Below the pieces are notes generated by a model. It worked only from the letters and a program-made list of their open reading frames with translations. It was not told the origin of the DNA and ran no database searches. Shown piece after piece: positions 17,498 to 26,902 of a DNA stretch of 64,000 nucleotides. Within the stretch, counting starts at the first letter, position 1, and the number at the start of each line of letters is the position of its first letter. The translations under genes and the position numbers were made by a program. Source of the stretch: Deltaproteobacteria bacterium (lineage in GTDB: Bacteria; Myxococcota_A; UBA796; SXON01); contig CANLGL010000003.1 in the NCBI GenBank assembly GCA_947490345.1, positions 62,001 to 126,000 on the forward strand, in the 5' to 3' direction.

Positions 17498-18865
17498 CGA
17501 GTGTGGGTGAATTCGCCCAAACCACCCCATCTTTGCCCGATGCACCGGCCATCGCGCCGCATGCCAGGGCAACGCTCCCAAACGACGCAGGGCGGCGCGG
17601 TCCATCCCCGGCCGCCACGTCCACCACGCAGACTCGGCGCGGAGCACCTCCCGCACCGCGTCATAGAACGGCTGCGGGTAGGCGCCGGCGAAGAGCACCT
17701 CGTTGGCCATGGAGCTCTCCCAGTTTTCCCGCTTCAGTTGATCGCGCACCTTGTCGTGGAAGGGCGTTCCTGGGAGGGGGTAACTGACACTGATGCCAAT
17801 CTCGTCAGGCCGCAACGAACGCACCATGTCGAGGGTCGCCAACACATCGTCGTAGCGTTCGCCCGGGTACCCGAGTTGGAGGAAGAAGCCCACCCGGATG
17901 CCGGCGCTACGGAGTCGCGACACCGCTGTGTCGATGTCGGCGCGGGTCTGATCCTTGTCCATCGCGGCGAGGACCGAGTCGCTACCGCTCTCGGCGCCCA
18001 TCCACACCTCGCGGCAGCCGGCGGCGGCGAGGTCGGCGACGTACGCGCCATCGCGGACAAGATCGGCGCGGGTGTTGCAGCGGAAGGGCAGGGGATCGTT
18101 GCCGACCAGACCCCGAAAGGTGGAGAGCCAGGATGGCTTCACCGCGAAGATGTCATCTGTGAACCACAGTCCGTCCGGGCGCCAGCGCTCGCGGGTCGCG
18201 GCGATCTGGCTGGCGACACGCTCCGGGGAGGCCACGTGGTAACTCCGCCCCCAGGTGGGCTTGGCGCACCAGTTGCAGCGGTAGGGGCAGCCCCGCGCGG
18301 TAGACACGTTGAGCTCCCACCGCCCGTGACGCCGCCGCCAGGATTCGGCGTAGGCGGCGAGGTCGACCAACTCCCAGGCTGGATCCGGCAGCGCGTCCAG
18401 ATGCGTTGTATTCGCCCGTCGTGGGGTGATCCCGGGGGCGAGGCGGCCGTCCGCCCAATCCAACAGGGCCCCATCATGCTCCCCGAGCACGACGTGGCTC
18501 GCGCCGGCGGCGGCGTAGAGCTCCGCGTGATCGGTGGGGTCGGGACCGGCGACGAGTACGCTGGCGCCGGCCGCACGGGACAGGCGAACCATGGTGAGTG
18601 CCGCCTCGCGCTGGCGGAGCGTGCACATCTTCACGGGCACGCTGTGCGGATCGGAGAGGATTGCTACCTGGGTGGGACGGTGCCCGCGCAGCGCCTCCCG
18701 AAAAGTATCGACGTGTGACACCAACGTCGCGTCGTAAAACGCCACGGAATGGCCGCGGGCTTGCAGCTCGGCAGCGCTCACCAGCGGTGCAAGGGGCGGG
18801 AAAGGCTTACCGACGACGCTCTCGGCGGGGTCCAGGCTCAGGTGGTAGGGGCTGGCGAGGAGCAT
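17492..18865 (-). CDS. B12-binding-type radical SAM protein
   Basis: The 457-residue protein has an N-terminal Rossmann-like part (about 1-150) of the cobalamin-binding type seen in BchE-like enzymes. A radical SAM domain follows, with the cluster motif in STARGCPYRCNWCAKP (CxxxCxxC) and later GAESGSDSVLAAMDK and GYPGERYDD strands. It would use a 4Fe-4S cluster and S-adenosylmethionine; the substrate cannot be told. The ATG lies nine bases after a TAGAAT hexamer with no Shine-Dalgarno. Neighbours do not form a biosynthetic set. Confidence 0.85.
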   Translation of the reverse strand: MLLASPYHLSLDPAESVVGKPFPPLAPLVSAAELQARGHSVAFYDATLVSHVDTFREALRGHRPTQVAILSDPHSVPVKMCTLRQREAALTMVRLSRAAGASVLVAGPDPTDHAELYAAAGASHVVLGEHDGALLDWADGRLAPGITPRRANTTHLDALPDPAWELVDLAAYAESWRRRHGRWELNVSTARGCPYRCNWCAKPTWGRSYHVASPERVASQIAATRERWRPDGLWFTDDIFAVKPSWLSTFRGLVGNDPLPFRCNTRADLVRDGAYVADLAAAGCREVWMGAESGSDSVLAAMDKDQTRADIDTAVSRLRSAGIRVGFFLQLGYPGERYDDVLATLDMVRSLRPDEIGISVSYPLPGTPFHDKVRDQLKRENWESSMANEVLFAGAYPQPFYDAVREVLRAESAWWTWRPGMDRAALRRLGALPWHAARWPVHRAKMGWFGRIHPHSK

Positions 18866-18899
18866 CGGAGCGGAATTCTATCCCGTGAGAACCGCGCCC

Positions 18900-19805
18900 T
18901 CATCCGCGCGTCGCGAGCAACATTCCCGCGATGGTGACGACGCCGGCGGCCACGGTCCAGGCGTCGAGCGTCTCGCCGAGCAGCGGCAGCGCCAGCGCCG
19001 CTGCGATCGTCGGCTGCAGACAGACGAAGACGGCGACGACGCTGGCCGGGACCGTCCGCAGCGCCACGAGGTTGAGCACATAGGTGCCCACGGTCGAGCC
19101 CAGCACGACGAACGTCAGCGCCATCCAGGCGTGAGCGTTGGTCTCACCGATCGTGGGCACCCCGGTCACGACCAGCACCATCGGCACGCCCCAGGTGAAC
19201 AACCACGCGCCCAGCGTCCACGGTGAGACGGTCGCGACAAGGTCCCGTCCGAGGACCAGGTAGACCGCGTAGGCGACGGTGTTGGCGAGGATCATCAGGT
19301 CGCCGACCAGGGCGCCGCCCCCGAGGCTGCCGCGGTGAGCGACAACCGAAGCCGCGCCGCACAGCGCCAGAACGATGCCCCCGATGCGCAGGCCGCTCGC
19401 ACGCTCGCGTCCGGCGAGGATGGCCACGCAAAGCGTCGCGACCGGAACGGTGACGATGAGCAGGCTGGCGTGGGTGACCGTCGTCTGCGCGAGGCCGTAG
19501 ATGTAGAGGAGCTGGTTGGAGACGATGCCGAAGAACGCGGCGACGCCGATGCGAAGGTGCGTGCGCAGGTCCAGCCCTGCCTCCTTGCGGGCCACGCGCA
19601 CGATCTGCAGCACCACGGCCGCTCCAAGCACCCTCGCGAGCGCGACGCCCCCGGGGCCGAAGGCGGGGAACGCCAGCTTGGCGATGACGGGATGCGCTCC
19701 GAAGAGGAGCTGGACGGTGATCAGCGCGAGCAGCGGCTGCAAGGGGAGGGGGAGGCGCACGGGCGGCGGATAGCTCGATTGCGGGCCGCGGGTCGGGCTC
19801 GACAT
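18900..19805 (-). CDS. EamA/DMT-family transporter
   Basis: The 301-residue protein has about ten hydrophobic helices in two EamA-type halves; the second half includes GSTVGTYVLNLVALRTVPASVVAV and the PLLGETLDAW signature. It is an inner-membrane metabolite exporter or importer of unknown substrate. I start it at the ATG at 19805 (MSSPTRGP); the track ORF extends 388 residues further only because the opposite strand is GC-rich. Divergent from the beta-helix gene, 72 bases away. Confidence 0.88.
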   Translation of the reverse strand: MSSPTRGPQSSYPPPVRLPLPLQPLLALITVQLLFGAHPVIAKLAFPAFGPGGVALARVLGAAVVLQIVRVARKEAGLDLRTHLRIGVAAFFGIVSNQLLYIYGLAQTTVTHASLLIVTVPVATLCVAILAGRERASGLRIGGIVLALCGAASVVAHRGSLGGGALVGDLMILANTVAYAVYLVLGRDLVATVSPWTLGAWLFTWGVPMVLVVTGVPTIGETNAHAWMALTFVVLGSTVGTYVLNLVALRTVPASVVAVFVCLQPTIAAALALPLLGETLDAWTVAAGVVTIAGMLLATRG

Positions 19806-19877
19806 TGGGGTGGCTGACGGTCGCTTGAGCACCGCCGGAACAGTGGTAGACTCCCGGCTCCCGACCGCGAGCCCCAC

Positions 19878-22457
19878 GTGTCCCTCCTCAGCCTCTGTGC
19901 CTTGGCCGCCGCGGCGGAGTGGTCCGTCGAGCATGACGGTCGCGGTGACTTCGAGACGCTCGCCGAAGCCGTGCTGGTCGCGGCCAGCGGGGACACCGTC
20001 GTCGTCGGCGACGGGACGTTCGGCGGTTTCGTGTGCGACAAGGAGCTCCACATCGACAGCCGGAACGGGGCGGCGTTCACCACCATCGACGGGGCCGGCT
20101 ACCCGGCGGTGACCTCGACGCGGCCACTCACGCTGTCGCGACTGACGGTCACCTCCGCAGGGGCGTCGGCGCTCATCATGGCCGGCGGTGGCGAGTTGGT
20201 GGACGTGTTGGTCGTCGATTCCGGCGGGAGCGCCGTGGCCGAGGGCGGCGGCGCCCGTTTCGAGGGGGGGAGGTTCGAGCTGGTGGGGGTGAGCTTCACC
20301 GGCAACGAGGCGGTCGCGGGCGGTGCGATCTACGCCTCGGGTCGGGCGACGGTCGTCGAGGTGCGGGAGAGTACCTTCGATGGAAACGTCGCCTTCTCTG
20401 GCGGGGCGGTGGCGCTTTTCGACTACGCCGACCTCGACGCGGAGTCGAGCGCGTTTGTAGACAACGTCGCTGCGGTCGATGGTGGCGCGGTCTTCGCGTC
20501 TGACGCCAACGACGTCATTCTGGCAGCCAACACCTGGACGGGCAACACCGCGGGGTTCCGCGGTGGGGCGCTGTACCTTGCGTCCAGCACCTTCTACGAG
20601 TCGACCGGCGAATCGTATGTCGGGAACGAATCGCCGTCCGGGGGGGCGCTCGCCGCGAACGGGAGTGTGACACTCACGCTGACCGGCGCCACCTTCGATG
20701 GGAACCGGGCCGAGAACGGCGGCGCGGCTTGGCTCGAGGCGGGGACCGCGCTGCAAAGCACCACCACGACCTGGACCAACAATGCCGTCACCGCCTCCGG
20801 GGGCGCGATTTATGCCATCAACGTCGTCAGGATCGCAGAGGCCGGGGCGGTGTACACCGACAACACGGCGTACTCGTCCGGCGGCGGGATCTACGCGTAC
20901 GACCACGTGACGCTGAGCGAAACCAGCGCCACCTTCGACGACAGCACGGCCACCTATGGCTACGGCGGCCACGTCAACGTGTCCTACTACGGCTCCACGC
21001 GTTTTGTGGACACGACGTTTTCAGGCGGGCTGGCCTACTACGATGGCGGCGCCGTCTATGCTTACTACCTCTATGATGGCGGCGTGAGCGTCGAGCGCTG
21101 TCGGTTCGATGACAACACCGCCAACTACGGGTCGGGCGGCGCGCTCCTCGTATACCAGGGCTCGGGACTGTCGATCATCGCCAGCGAGCTCACGCGCAAC
21201 CGAGCCTACAGCCATGGCGGGGGCCTCGCGGTGTGGTACGGCGTCCCCACCGAGATCCGTGACAGCGTCGTCCAATACAACACCACGACCTATTACTCAG
21301 GAGGTGGCATCAACTGGAACGCGTATTCCGCCTCCGACGCGGACTTCGTGCTCAGCGATTCGGTGGTCAGCGACAACGCGGCCGCGGAAGGCGGGGGAGG
21401 GCTGGCGCTGGCCTTTGCGGCCGATGTCGAGATCGTCGGCACCGAAGTCGACCGGAACGTCGCGGATGACCGGTCCTTCGGTGGCGGAATGCTGCTCTCT
21501 CGCCCCTCAGGCCTGGTGCATGTCCACAACTCCGGATTCCAGGGCAACAGTGCGGGCTTTGGTGGCGGGCTCTACTTCGAAGGTAGCCGAGACCTCGACG
21601 CCGAGGACGACTGGCACAACCTCGTGATCGCTGGGAACAACGCCAGGGTCGGGGGCGGCGCCTGCTTCGTTCGGGGCATCAACACCCACCTCCGGAATGT
21701 CAGCGTCGTAGGGAACGCCGCTTCCAGCGAGGCGGGCGGACTCTGCGTCAGCGAAACCGCGCTTGTGTTGAACAGTGCGGTCATCGCCTCGACGCTCTCG
21801 GGCGCGGCGCTCCATCTGTACGACGCGGAGAGCGTCGCCGGGCTGTCGCTCACGTATGACAACTTCGAAGGCAACCTCGCCGACGATGTGGGCGGCGAGC
21901 TGACGATCCTCCCGGACTCGCTTGCCGTCGAGCCGGGGTTTGTGCGCTGGACTGACGATGGTCGCGTCAACGACAGCTTCCTCCTCGTGGCCGCGAGCAA
22001 GATGCAGGACGCCGGAGATCCCGGGCGCCTGGACCTCGATGGTTCGCGCACGGACATCGGCGCGTGGGGCGGCCCCGACGTCCTGGTGGTCGATCGCGAT
22101 GGCGATGGAGCGGGCTCGGACAAGGACTGCGACGACGCCGACATCAGCGTCGGCCCCGGCCTTCCCGACGCCTGGTACGACGGCATCGATTCGGACTGCG
22201 TCGGCAACGACGATCAGGACCAGGACGCCGACGATACCCCGTTCGCGGAGGATTGTGACGACACCGACGCGACCCGCGCGGCCGACTGTTCGGCGACCGC
22301 CGACACCGCGGCAGGTGGGGAAAGCGACTCCGGGGGCGCGGGGGCTGGGGACGGGTGCGGGTGCCAGACCAGCGGGGGTGGGTCCTGGCTCACGTTGGCG
22401 GCGCTCGCGGCGGTCCTTGCTCGGCCACGGCGCGCGCGTCCCTTCAGTCGACGCTGA
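19878..22457 (+). CDS. beta-helix surface protein with MopE-like end and MYXO-CTERM-like sorting tail
   Basis: A short signal peptide (MSLLSLCALAAAA, GTG start) is followed by about 680 residues of right-handed beta-helix repeats. The repeats are of the FDGNVA..GGAV type, as in polymorphic outer-membrane proteins. An Asp-rich segment then resembles MopE or calcium-binding repeats (DRDGDGAGSDKDCDDAD). The last 35 residues are GCGC, a hydrophobic helix and then an Arg-rich end, matching MYXO-CTERM-type tails. The protein is expected to be exported and processed at the C-terminus on the cell surface. Ligand unknown. The 3' end overlaps the convergent gene by 14 bases. Confidence 0.85.
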   Translation: MSLLSLCALAAAAEWSVEHDGRGDFETLAEAVLVAASGDTVVVGDGTFGGFVCDKELHIDSRNGAAFTTIDGAGYPAVTSTRPLTLSRLTVTSAGASALIMAGGGELVDVLVVDSGGSAVAEGGGARFEGGRFELVGVSFTGNEAVAGGAIYASGRATVVEVRESTFDGNVAFSGGAVALFDYADLDAESSAFVDNVAAVDGGAVFASDANDVILAANTWTGNTAGFRGGALYLASSTFYESTGESYVGNESPSGGALAANGSVTLTLTGATFDGNRAENGGAAWLEAGTALQSTTTTWTNNAVTASGGAIYAINVVRIAEAGAVYTDNTAYSSGGGIYAYDHVTLSETSATFDDSTATYGYGGHVNVSYYGSTRFVDTTFSGGLAYYDGGAVYAYYLYDGGVSVERCRFDDNTANYGSGGALLVYQGSGLSIIASELTRNRAYSHGGGLAVWYGVPTEIRDSVVQYNTTTYYSGGGINWNAYSASDADFVLSDSVVSDNAAAEGGGGLALAFAADVEIVGTEVDRNVADDRSFGGGMLLSRPSGLVHVHNSGFQGNSAGFGGGLYFEGSRDLDAEDDWHNLVIAGNNARVGGGACFVRGINTHLRNVSVVGNAASSEAGGLCVSETALVLNSAVIASTLSGAALHLYDAESVAGLSLTYDNFEGNLADDVGGELTILPDSLAVEPGFVRWTDDGRVNDSFLLVAASKMQDAGDPGRLDLDGSRTDIGAWGGPDVLVVDRDGDGAGSDKDCDDADISVGPGLPDAWYDGIDSDCVGNDDQDQDADDTPFAEDCDDTDATRAADCSATADTAAGGESDSGGAGAGDGCGCQTSGGGSWLTLAALAAVLARPRRARPFSRR

Positions 22458-23919
22458 TCTCCCCGCCGCTCGCGACCACCCAACGCGACAGCGACACCCA
22501 CGCCGCTGCCCGCGCGAAGGGCGCCAGATCGGTGGAGAGTCCATGGTCCTGGGCGTCCGCGACCACCAGCCGGCGGGTACCCGTCGGCCCCGGAGCGTCG
22601 ATGTACGCCGCCGGGCGGAAGCCGTCCGCGCTCGACGCGGTGTACGACCGGGCGTCGACGATGGCGGCCTCGTCTCCAACGCCGCGGCGATAGAACCGGA
22701 CGTCGAAGTCGACCTCGATGGTCAGGCGCTGATCGTCGGCAGTGTGCAAGCGTATGGACCGGTCGACCAGCACGCTGCGGTCGGTGCGACCGGACATCTG
22801 CGAGCCGAGATAGGCATAGGGCATGTGGTCCGACCACACCAGCGCCTCCCCGATCGCGCTGCCGCGAAGGGCCGGGTGGACGTACACGCCCGACAGCCGC
22901 TCATGGTCGCGGTAGATGCGGTTGATGTCAACGGCGGCCTCGTCGCCGGAGCTCGACACGAACGAAGCACAGGCCGCTCGGCTGGCACGGTCGAGGCCGG
23001 CCACGTGCCACGACGTCCCGTCGATGGTCACGCGGGCGTCGGTCGCGGTGCCATCCAGCCGAGGCGCGGAGCGGGGGACATCGCCGTCGAGAACCGCCAG
23101 CTGCCCCAAAACCACGCCGCCCGGCAATCGGGGGAAATGGCTGACATGAGCGCCGGGCACCGACCGCAACCTCGGGGCGGTCGTGGCACGGCCCGGGATC
23201 GACAACAGGCTCGACGTCACCCCGATGAGCTCGCGGGCGCGAACCGGGAGGAACGCCGCGTTGAGCTCCAGCCGGCTGTTCACCGGGACCGAGCTGCCCC
23301 GATTCTGCGCGTTGCGATGGAAGGGAAAGGCCGAGCCCGCCGGCAAGGACGCCAAGAGCGACGAGGCCATCCATACCTCGCTCTCCGCCGACTCGCTGTC
23401 GACCAGCGCCCACCGTGAGCCGGCCTCGGCGTAGAGGGCGCCGGCGGCCGCGGGCTCGAAGGCGGCGACGCCTGTCTTCCGGCCGCCGAACGGGTGGGTG
23501 ACATACCCGGCTCGGAAGAGCCGCTCGCGCAGGCGCTGCGCCGAGACGGTGCTGTCCGCGCCGTGGGTGACGACCAGGCGCTCGCCGGGTTCGGCGAGGG
23601 TCCATCCCGCCCCGAAGTCCTCTGGGTGCACCGACTGATTCGGCAGGTACGCCGCGAGCATCCGGAGGCGTCCGTCGGCGACCGCGTCAACCCAGCCCAT
23701 GCCGAGGCTGGTCGCCTTCCCGCCGTGACTCCTCCCATCGAGCGGGGCGAGATGCAAGGGGGCCTCGGCCGCCGCCGAGGACTCCCAACTGCGGCGCAGG
23801 TCGATGCCGCCTTCTTGGACCGCGGCTTCGAGAATGCGGTCGGTGGGCGCGGCCTCCGGATCCAACACCGCGGCCGAAGAGATGGAGGAGAGCGAAAGCG
23901 CAGTGAAGAAGGGAGACAT
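22444..23919 (-). CDS. unrecognised exported protein
   Basis: This is a 491-residue product with no family I can name. The start MSPFFTALSLSSISSAAV looks like a weak signal peptide without basic residues. The ATG at 23919 is preceded by CGAGGTG as Shine-Dalgarno; an in-frame GTG six bases upstream overlaps that sequence. The body is rich in Arg, Ala and Ser with alternating strands and only two cysteines, and no catalytic motif stands out. Codon use is like its neighbours. A TATGGT hexamer 24 bases upstream may be its -10. It is probably a periplasmic or surface protein. Confidence 0.6.
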   Translation of the reverse strand: MSPFFTALSLSSISSAAVLDPEAAPTDRILEAAVQEGGIDLRRSWESSAAAEAPLHLAPLDGRSHGGKATSLGMGWVDAVADGRLRMLAAYLPNQSVHPEDFGAGWTLAEPGERLVVTHGADSTVSAQRLRERLFRAGYVTHPFGGRKTGVAAFEPAAAGALYAEAGSRWALVDSESAESEVWMASSLLASLPAGSAFPFHRNAQNRGSSVPVNSRLELNAAFLPVRARELIGVTSSLLSIPGRATTAPRLRSVPGAHVSHFPRLPGGVVLGQLAVLDGDVPRSAPRLDGTATDARVTIDGTSWHVAGLDRASRAACASFVSSSGDEAAVDINRIYRDHERLSGVYVHPALRGSAIGEALVWSDHMPYAYLGSQMSGRTDRSVLVDRSIRLHTADDQRLTIEVDFDVRFYRRGVGDEAAIVDARSYTASSADGFRPAAYIDAPGPTGTRRLVVADAQDHGLSTDLAPFARAAAWVSLSRWVVASGGEISVD

Positions 23920-24025
23920 CGGCACCTCGGACGCTTGCTGACCACCATACGCTCAGTGGGTTCCGCCGGGTACGCAAAATCGGTGCAACTTCGGTGCAAG
24001 CGCGACCGGGGGCCGCGCCCTCATG

Positions 24026-25285
24026 TCAGCCGCTCAGCGCCCCGTCCAGCCTCGCGACCCCTGGCAAGAACTGTTCGCTGTCGACACCGGCCACGGCGAG
24101 AAGCGTTGCGCCCACCACATCCGACGACAGCGCCTGTCCGCTGGCTTCGTCCAGGTCCCCGCTGGCAAGATCGAGGGTGTGTCCGTAGTAGAGTTTGTCG
24201 TAGCTTCCGACCACCCGGTCCCCCGTGACGCCCCCGCCGACGATCATCATCGAGGTGTAGGGCCAGTGGTCCTTTCCCTGCCCGGCGTTGAGTTGCGGGG
24301 TGCGTCCCATCTCCGAAAGCACGACGACGACGGTCTCATCGGCCATCGTGCCGCCGAGCTCACCGGGGAGTGCGGCGAGTTTTTCCATCAGCGCGCCGAG
24401 CCCCGAATACAACGCCTCAAAATTCTGCGACTGGTACACATCGTTGTAGATGTGGGTGTCCCACCCATTGTAGCTGAACGACAGGGTCACGCACCGCGAG
24501 ACCCCCAACGACAGCGCGTCGATCGCAAAATCGACCTGTTCGGTAAAGCCAGAGGACCCCGACCAGTTCACCAGTGTGCGCAGCCCTTTGAGTGAGGTGG
24601 CCCGCTCATGGGCGGCGGTGTAGGCCGCGCCCAACTCGGCATCGCGCCCCGGGCTGACACCCTGATTCCAGCCCGCAATTCGCCGCTGCAGGTACCGGTC
24701 CATGATCGCTTCGGCGCGACTGGAGGGAGCGGCGGCGGGGGTGTCCGACCAGCCGACGATGCTTCCGTCCAAGAGCGCCGGCAACTGTCCGCTCGTGCCG
24801 GTGCGCGTCACGAAGGCGCCGAACTCACCGGGGTAGGAGGGTCCAGCGGCGACGACGTGGGGTAGCGAGAAGTCCGCCCCCTGCATCCCGCCCATGATCG
24901 CCGGCCAGTCGGAGGCGTCCTGGCGAGTGGAGCCGGTCATGCACAGACGCAGGCAGTTCTCGTGGGCGACGCTGGGCACCAGCACCCCCTTCAGAATCAA
25001 CATGCGCTCGTGCCAATCGCGCATGAACGTCGTGACGCTGGGACGGTTGACGTGTTCTACGAAGGTGATGCCACCGATAGTGGTGGCGCCCGCGTCGCGC
25101 TCCATATCGACATTGGGGTTGTCGAACTCCGGGGCGAGGACGCGGGTGGGATCCCAGCCGCCGTAGTTGACCACGAAGATGAATTTCCGCCCCTTCGCGG
25201 GGACCACATCGTCGGCGTACGCTCGACGGAGCGGCAGGATCGCTCCAGTCAGTGCGGAGGCGGCGAGGAAGTCGCGACGGCGCAT
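24026..25285 (-). CDS. DUF1501 protein with Tat signal
   Basis: The MRRRDFLAASALTG start is a twin-arginine export signal. The body matches DUF1501, a sulfatase/alkaline-phosphatase-like superfamily member: NYGGWDPTR, SYNGWDTH, LSEMGRTPQLNAG and KDHWPYTSMMIVGGG. The 419-residue length is normal for the family. These proteins are exported folded, and the natural substrate is not known. In other bacteria they sit beside DUF1549/DUF1553 or DUF1588-type cytochrome-like proteins, as here. It lies nine bases downstream of that partner gene. Confidence 0.85.
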   Translation of the reverse strand: MRRRDFLAASALTGAILPLRRAYADDVVPAKGRKFIFVVNYGGWDPTRVLAPEFDNPNVDMERDAGATTIGGITFVEHVNRPSVTTFMRDWHERMLILKGVLVPSVAHENCLRLCMTGSTRQDASDWPAIMGGMQGADFSLPHVVAAGPSYPGEFGAFVTRTGTSGQLPALLDGSIVGWSDTPAAAPSSRAEAIMDRYLQRRIAGWNQGVSPGRDAELGAAYTAAHERATSLKGLRTLVNWSGSSGFTEQVDFAIDALSLGVSRCVTLSFSYNGWDTHIYNDVYQSQNFEALYSGLGALMEKLAALPGELGGTMADETVVVVLSEMGRTPQLNAGQGKDHWPYTSMMIVGGGVTGDRVVGSYDKLYYGHTLDLASGDLDEASGQALSSDVVGATLLAVAGVDSEQFLPGVARLDGALSG

Positions 25286-25294
25286 GGGATGGGC

Positions 25295-26902
25295 CTAGTA
25301 GAGGAGGAACGCGGGATCGCGCAGGAGGGTGGAGAGCACGCCCGACCAGGCGCGCGGGGCCGAGCCTTCGGCCACGTAGAGTTCTTGCCAGAGGGCCAGG
25401 TTGGCCTGGACTTCGGGGCCATCGGCCACCACGCGGTCGCCGAACAGGCGCAGGTGCAAAAGTTGGAGCTGGGCGGCGAACCCGTCCGGGTCTGACGCTG
25501 GGGTGGCGGTCAACGATACGGCCGTGAACAATCGGGCCGCGTCGGGCGCGGCGAGATCGCCAGCCACAACCACCGAGGCGGCTGCCTGAGCGACGCGTTC
25601 GTTGACCAGGACCGACGTTGCAGTCGGCCGGTCGGCGGGTTTCGTGGAGTAAACGCCATCGACGCCGCCGGCCAACGTTCGCAGCCCGTAGGTGTCGGTC
25701 TGGAGCATGTCGTAGCCGGCGTAGGTGTACCGGAACCCGGTGAGGTCGAACAGCACGGTGCCGAGTTGGTCGGGTGACAACAACTTCCGACCCGAGCGGT
25801 AGGCATCGGTCGAAACCACCGCCGAGAAGAGGGGCCGGATCCGCAGATCGTTCGCCAGAAAGGTCTCCCGAAGGTCACTGAGCGCGTCGGTGTCGGCGAG
25901 CGCTGCCTCGCGCTGGAGGAGCAGCTCGTAGCTCTGTTTGACGAGGCACTGGGGCAGGCGCGGATCGGCGGCGATCTGCCCGCCGAGATCGGTCAAATCG
26001 TGCCCGGGCTCGCCATAATATCCTGGTGCTACCTCGGTGTACCCCTCCCAGTAGGTTTCGCGCTCCGGGTGGTAGTAGGTGGTGTCGTCCCGACTGTCGT
26101 AATTGAAGTAGTAGAAGCCCCACAGGTAGCTGGCGAGCGGGTCAAGTGTGCTGTGGCAGGCCACACAGCCTTCGTTGGTCTTGAGCGCGTCGTTGACGGC
26201 ACCCTGGTCCAGCAGGTTCACGCTCCGGTCGAACTCGATCGGCTTGCCCAGGTAATCGTCACACAGGAGGATGCGCGAGATCGCGTTGGCACGACCGCGG
26301 TTGGCGTTGCTGCCATTGGTCATGTACCGCCACCACAAGCCGTTGGTGGAGAGGATCCCCGCTTCCGGTCGCTCGTCGGTGTAGCGCACTTTCTGCCACC
26401 CGGTGGCGTCGTCCGGGTAGTCCGTGGGCCAGGCGCGACCGATGCTCTCGTCGGCCATCGACCACTGTGCGGTCACGATGTCTGTGTAGGGCAGGTCTGT
26501 CTGGGCAATCGTGGAGAGGATGCGTAGGGGTTCGTCGCCGACGGCGCGCGCGAAGGCCGCCTCGTCCGTCTGTCCGTAGTCGGCGGCGCCGACGTAGAAG
26601 TAGTCCGAGCGGGTGAGGTAGATCGTCGAGAAGAGGTCGCGGACCCGCTCGCCGAAACGGGCGTCGTGCAGGTAGGCGTCCACGAGCGCGTCGAGCGCGG
26701 CAGGGTCGGCCTCGACGGCTTCGATCTCCGCCACGGAGGGGCGGACGCCGCGGAGGTCGAGGCTGACGCGTTGGAGGACCTTGCCCGCGGACAGCGGCAC
26801 CGCCGTCGCAACCGGATCGGCGCGAGGGTCGGCCGGAACGTCGGGCACCCCGGTGGCGCTGGGAAGCACCCCGCAACCGAGCAGCAAGAGCACTACTCCC
26901 AC
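25295..26902 (-). CDS. DUF1549/DUF1588-like lipoprotein with one haem-type CXXCH
   Basis: I start at the GTG at 26902 because AGGAG lies five bases before it. The product then begins MGVVLLLLGCG, a lipoprotein signal; the longer track start adds a shadow sequence. The N-terminal block LQRVSLDLRGVRPSVAEIEA resembles DUF1549. Near the middle is EGCVACHSTLDPLASYLWGF, a haem-type CXXCH as in DUF1588/DUF1592 proteins. At 535 residues it looks like a combined version of modules that are often separate. It is probably anchored in the membrane facing outward and works with the Tat-exported DUF1501 protein downstream. It overlaps the preceding gene by ten bases. Confidence 0.75.
   Translation of the reverse strand: MGVVLLLLGCGVLPSATGVPDVPADPRADPVATAVPLSAGKVLQRVSLDLRGVRPSVAEIEAVEADPAALDALVDAYLHDARFGERVRDLFSTIYLTRSDYFYVGAADYGQTDEAAFARAVGDEPLRILSTIAQTDLPYTDIVTAQWSMADESIGRAWPTDYPDDATGWQKVRYTDERPEAGILSTNGLWWRYMTNGSNANRGRANAISRILLCDDYLGKPIEFDRSVNLLDQGAVNDALKTNEGCVACHSTLDPLASYLWGFYYFNYDSRDDTTYYHPERETYWEGYTEVAPGYYGEPGHDLTDLGGQIAADPRLPQCLVKQSYELLLQREAALADTDALSDLRETFLANDLRIRPLFSAVVSTDAYRSGRKLLSPDQLGTVLFDLTGFRYTYAGYDMLQTDTYGLRTLAGGVDGVYSTKPADRPTATSVLVNERVAQAAASVVVAGDLAAPDAARLFTAVSLTATPASDPDGFAAQLQLLHLRLFGDRVVADGPEVQANLALWQELYVAEGSAPRAWSGVLSTLLRDPAFLLY

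Noticed and set aside
19806-20972. N-terminal extension of the EamA ORF
   Set aside because: The extra residues lack hydrophobic helices and lie antisense to the beta-helix gene; transporter sequence begins at 19805.
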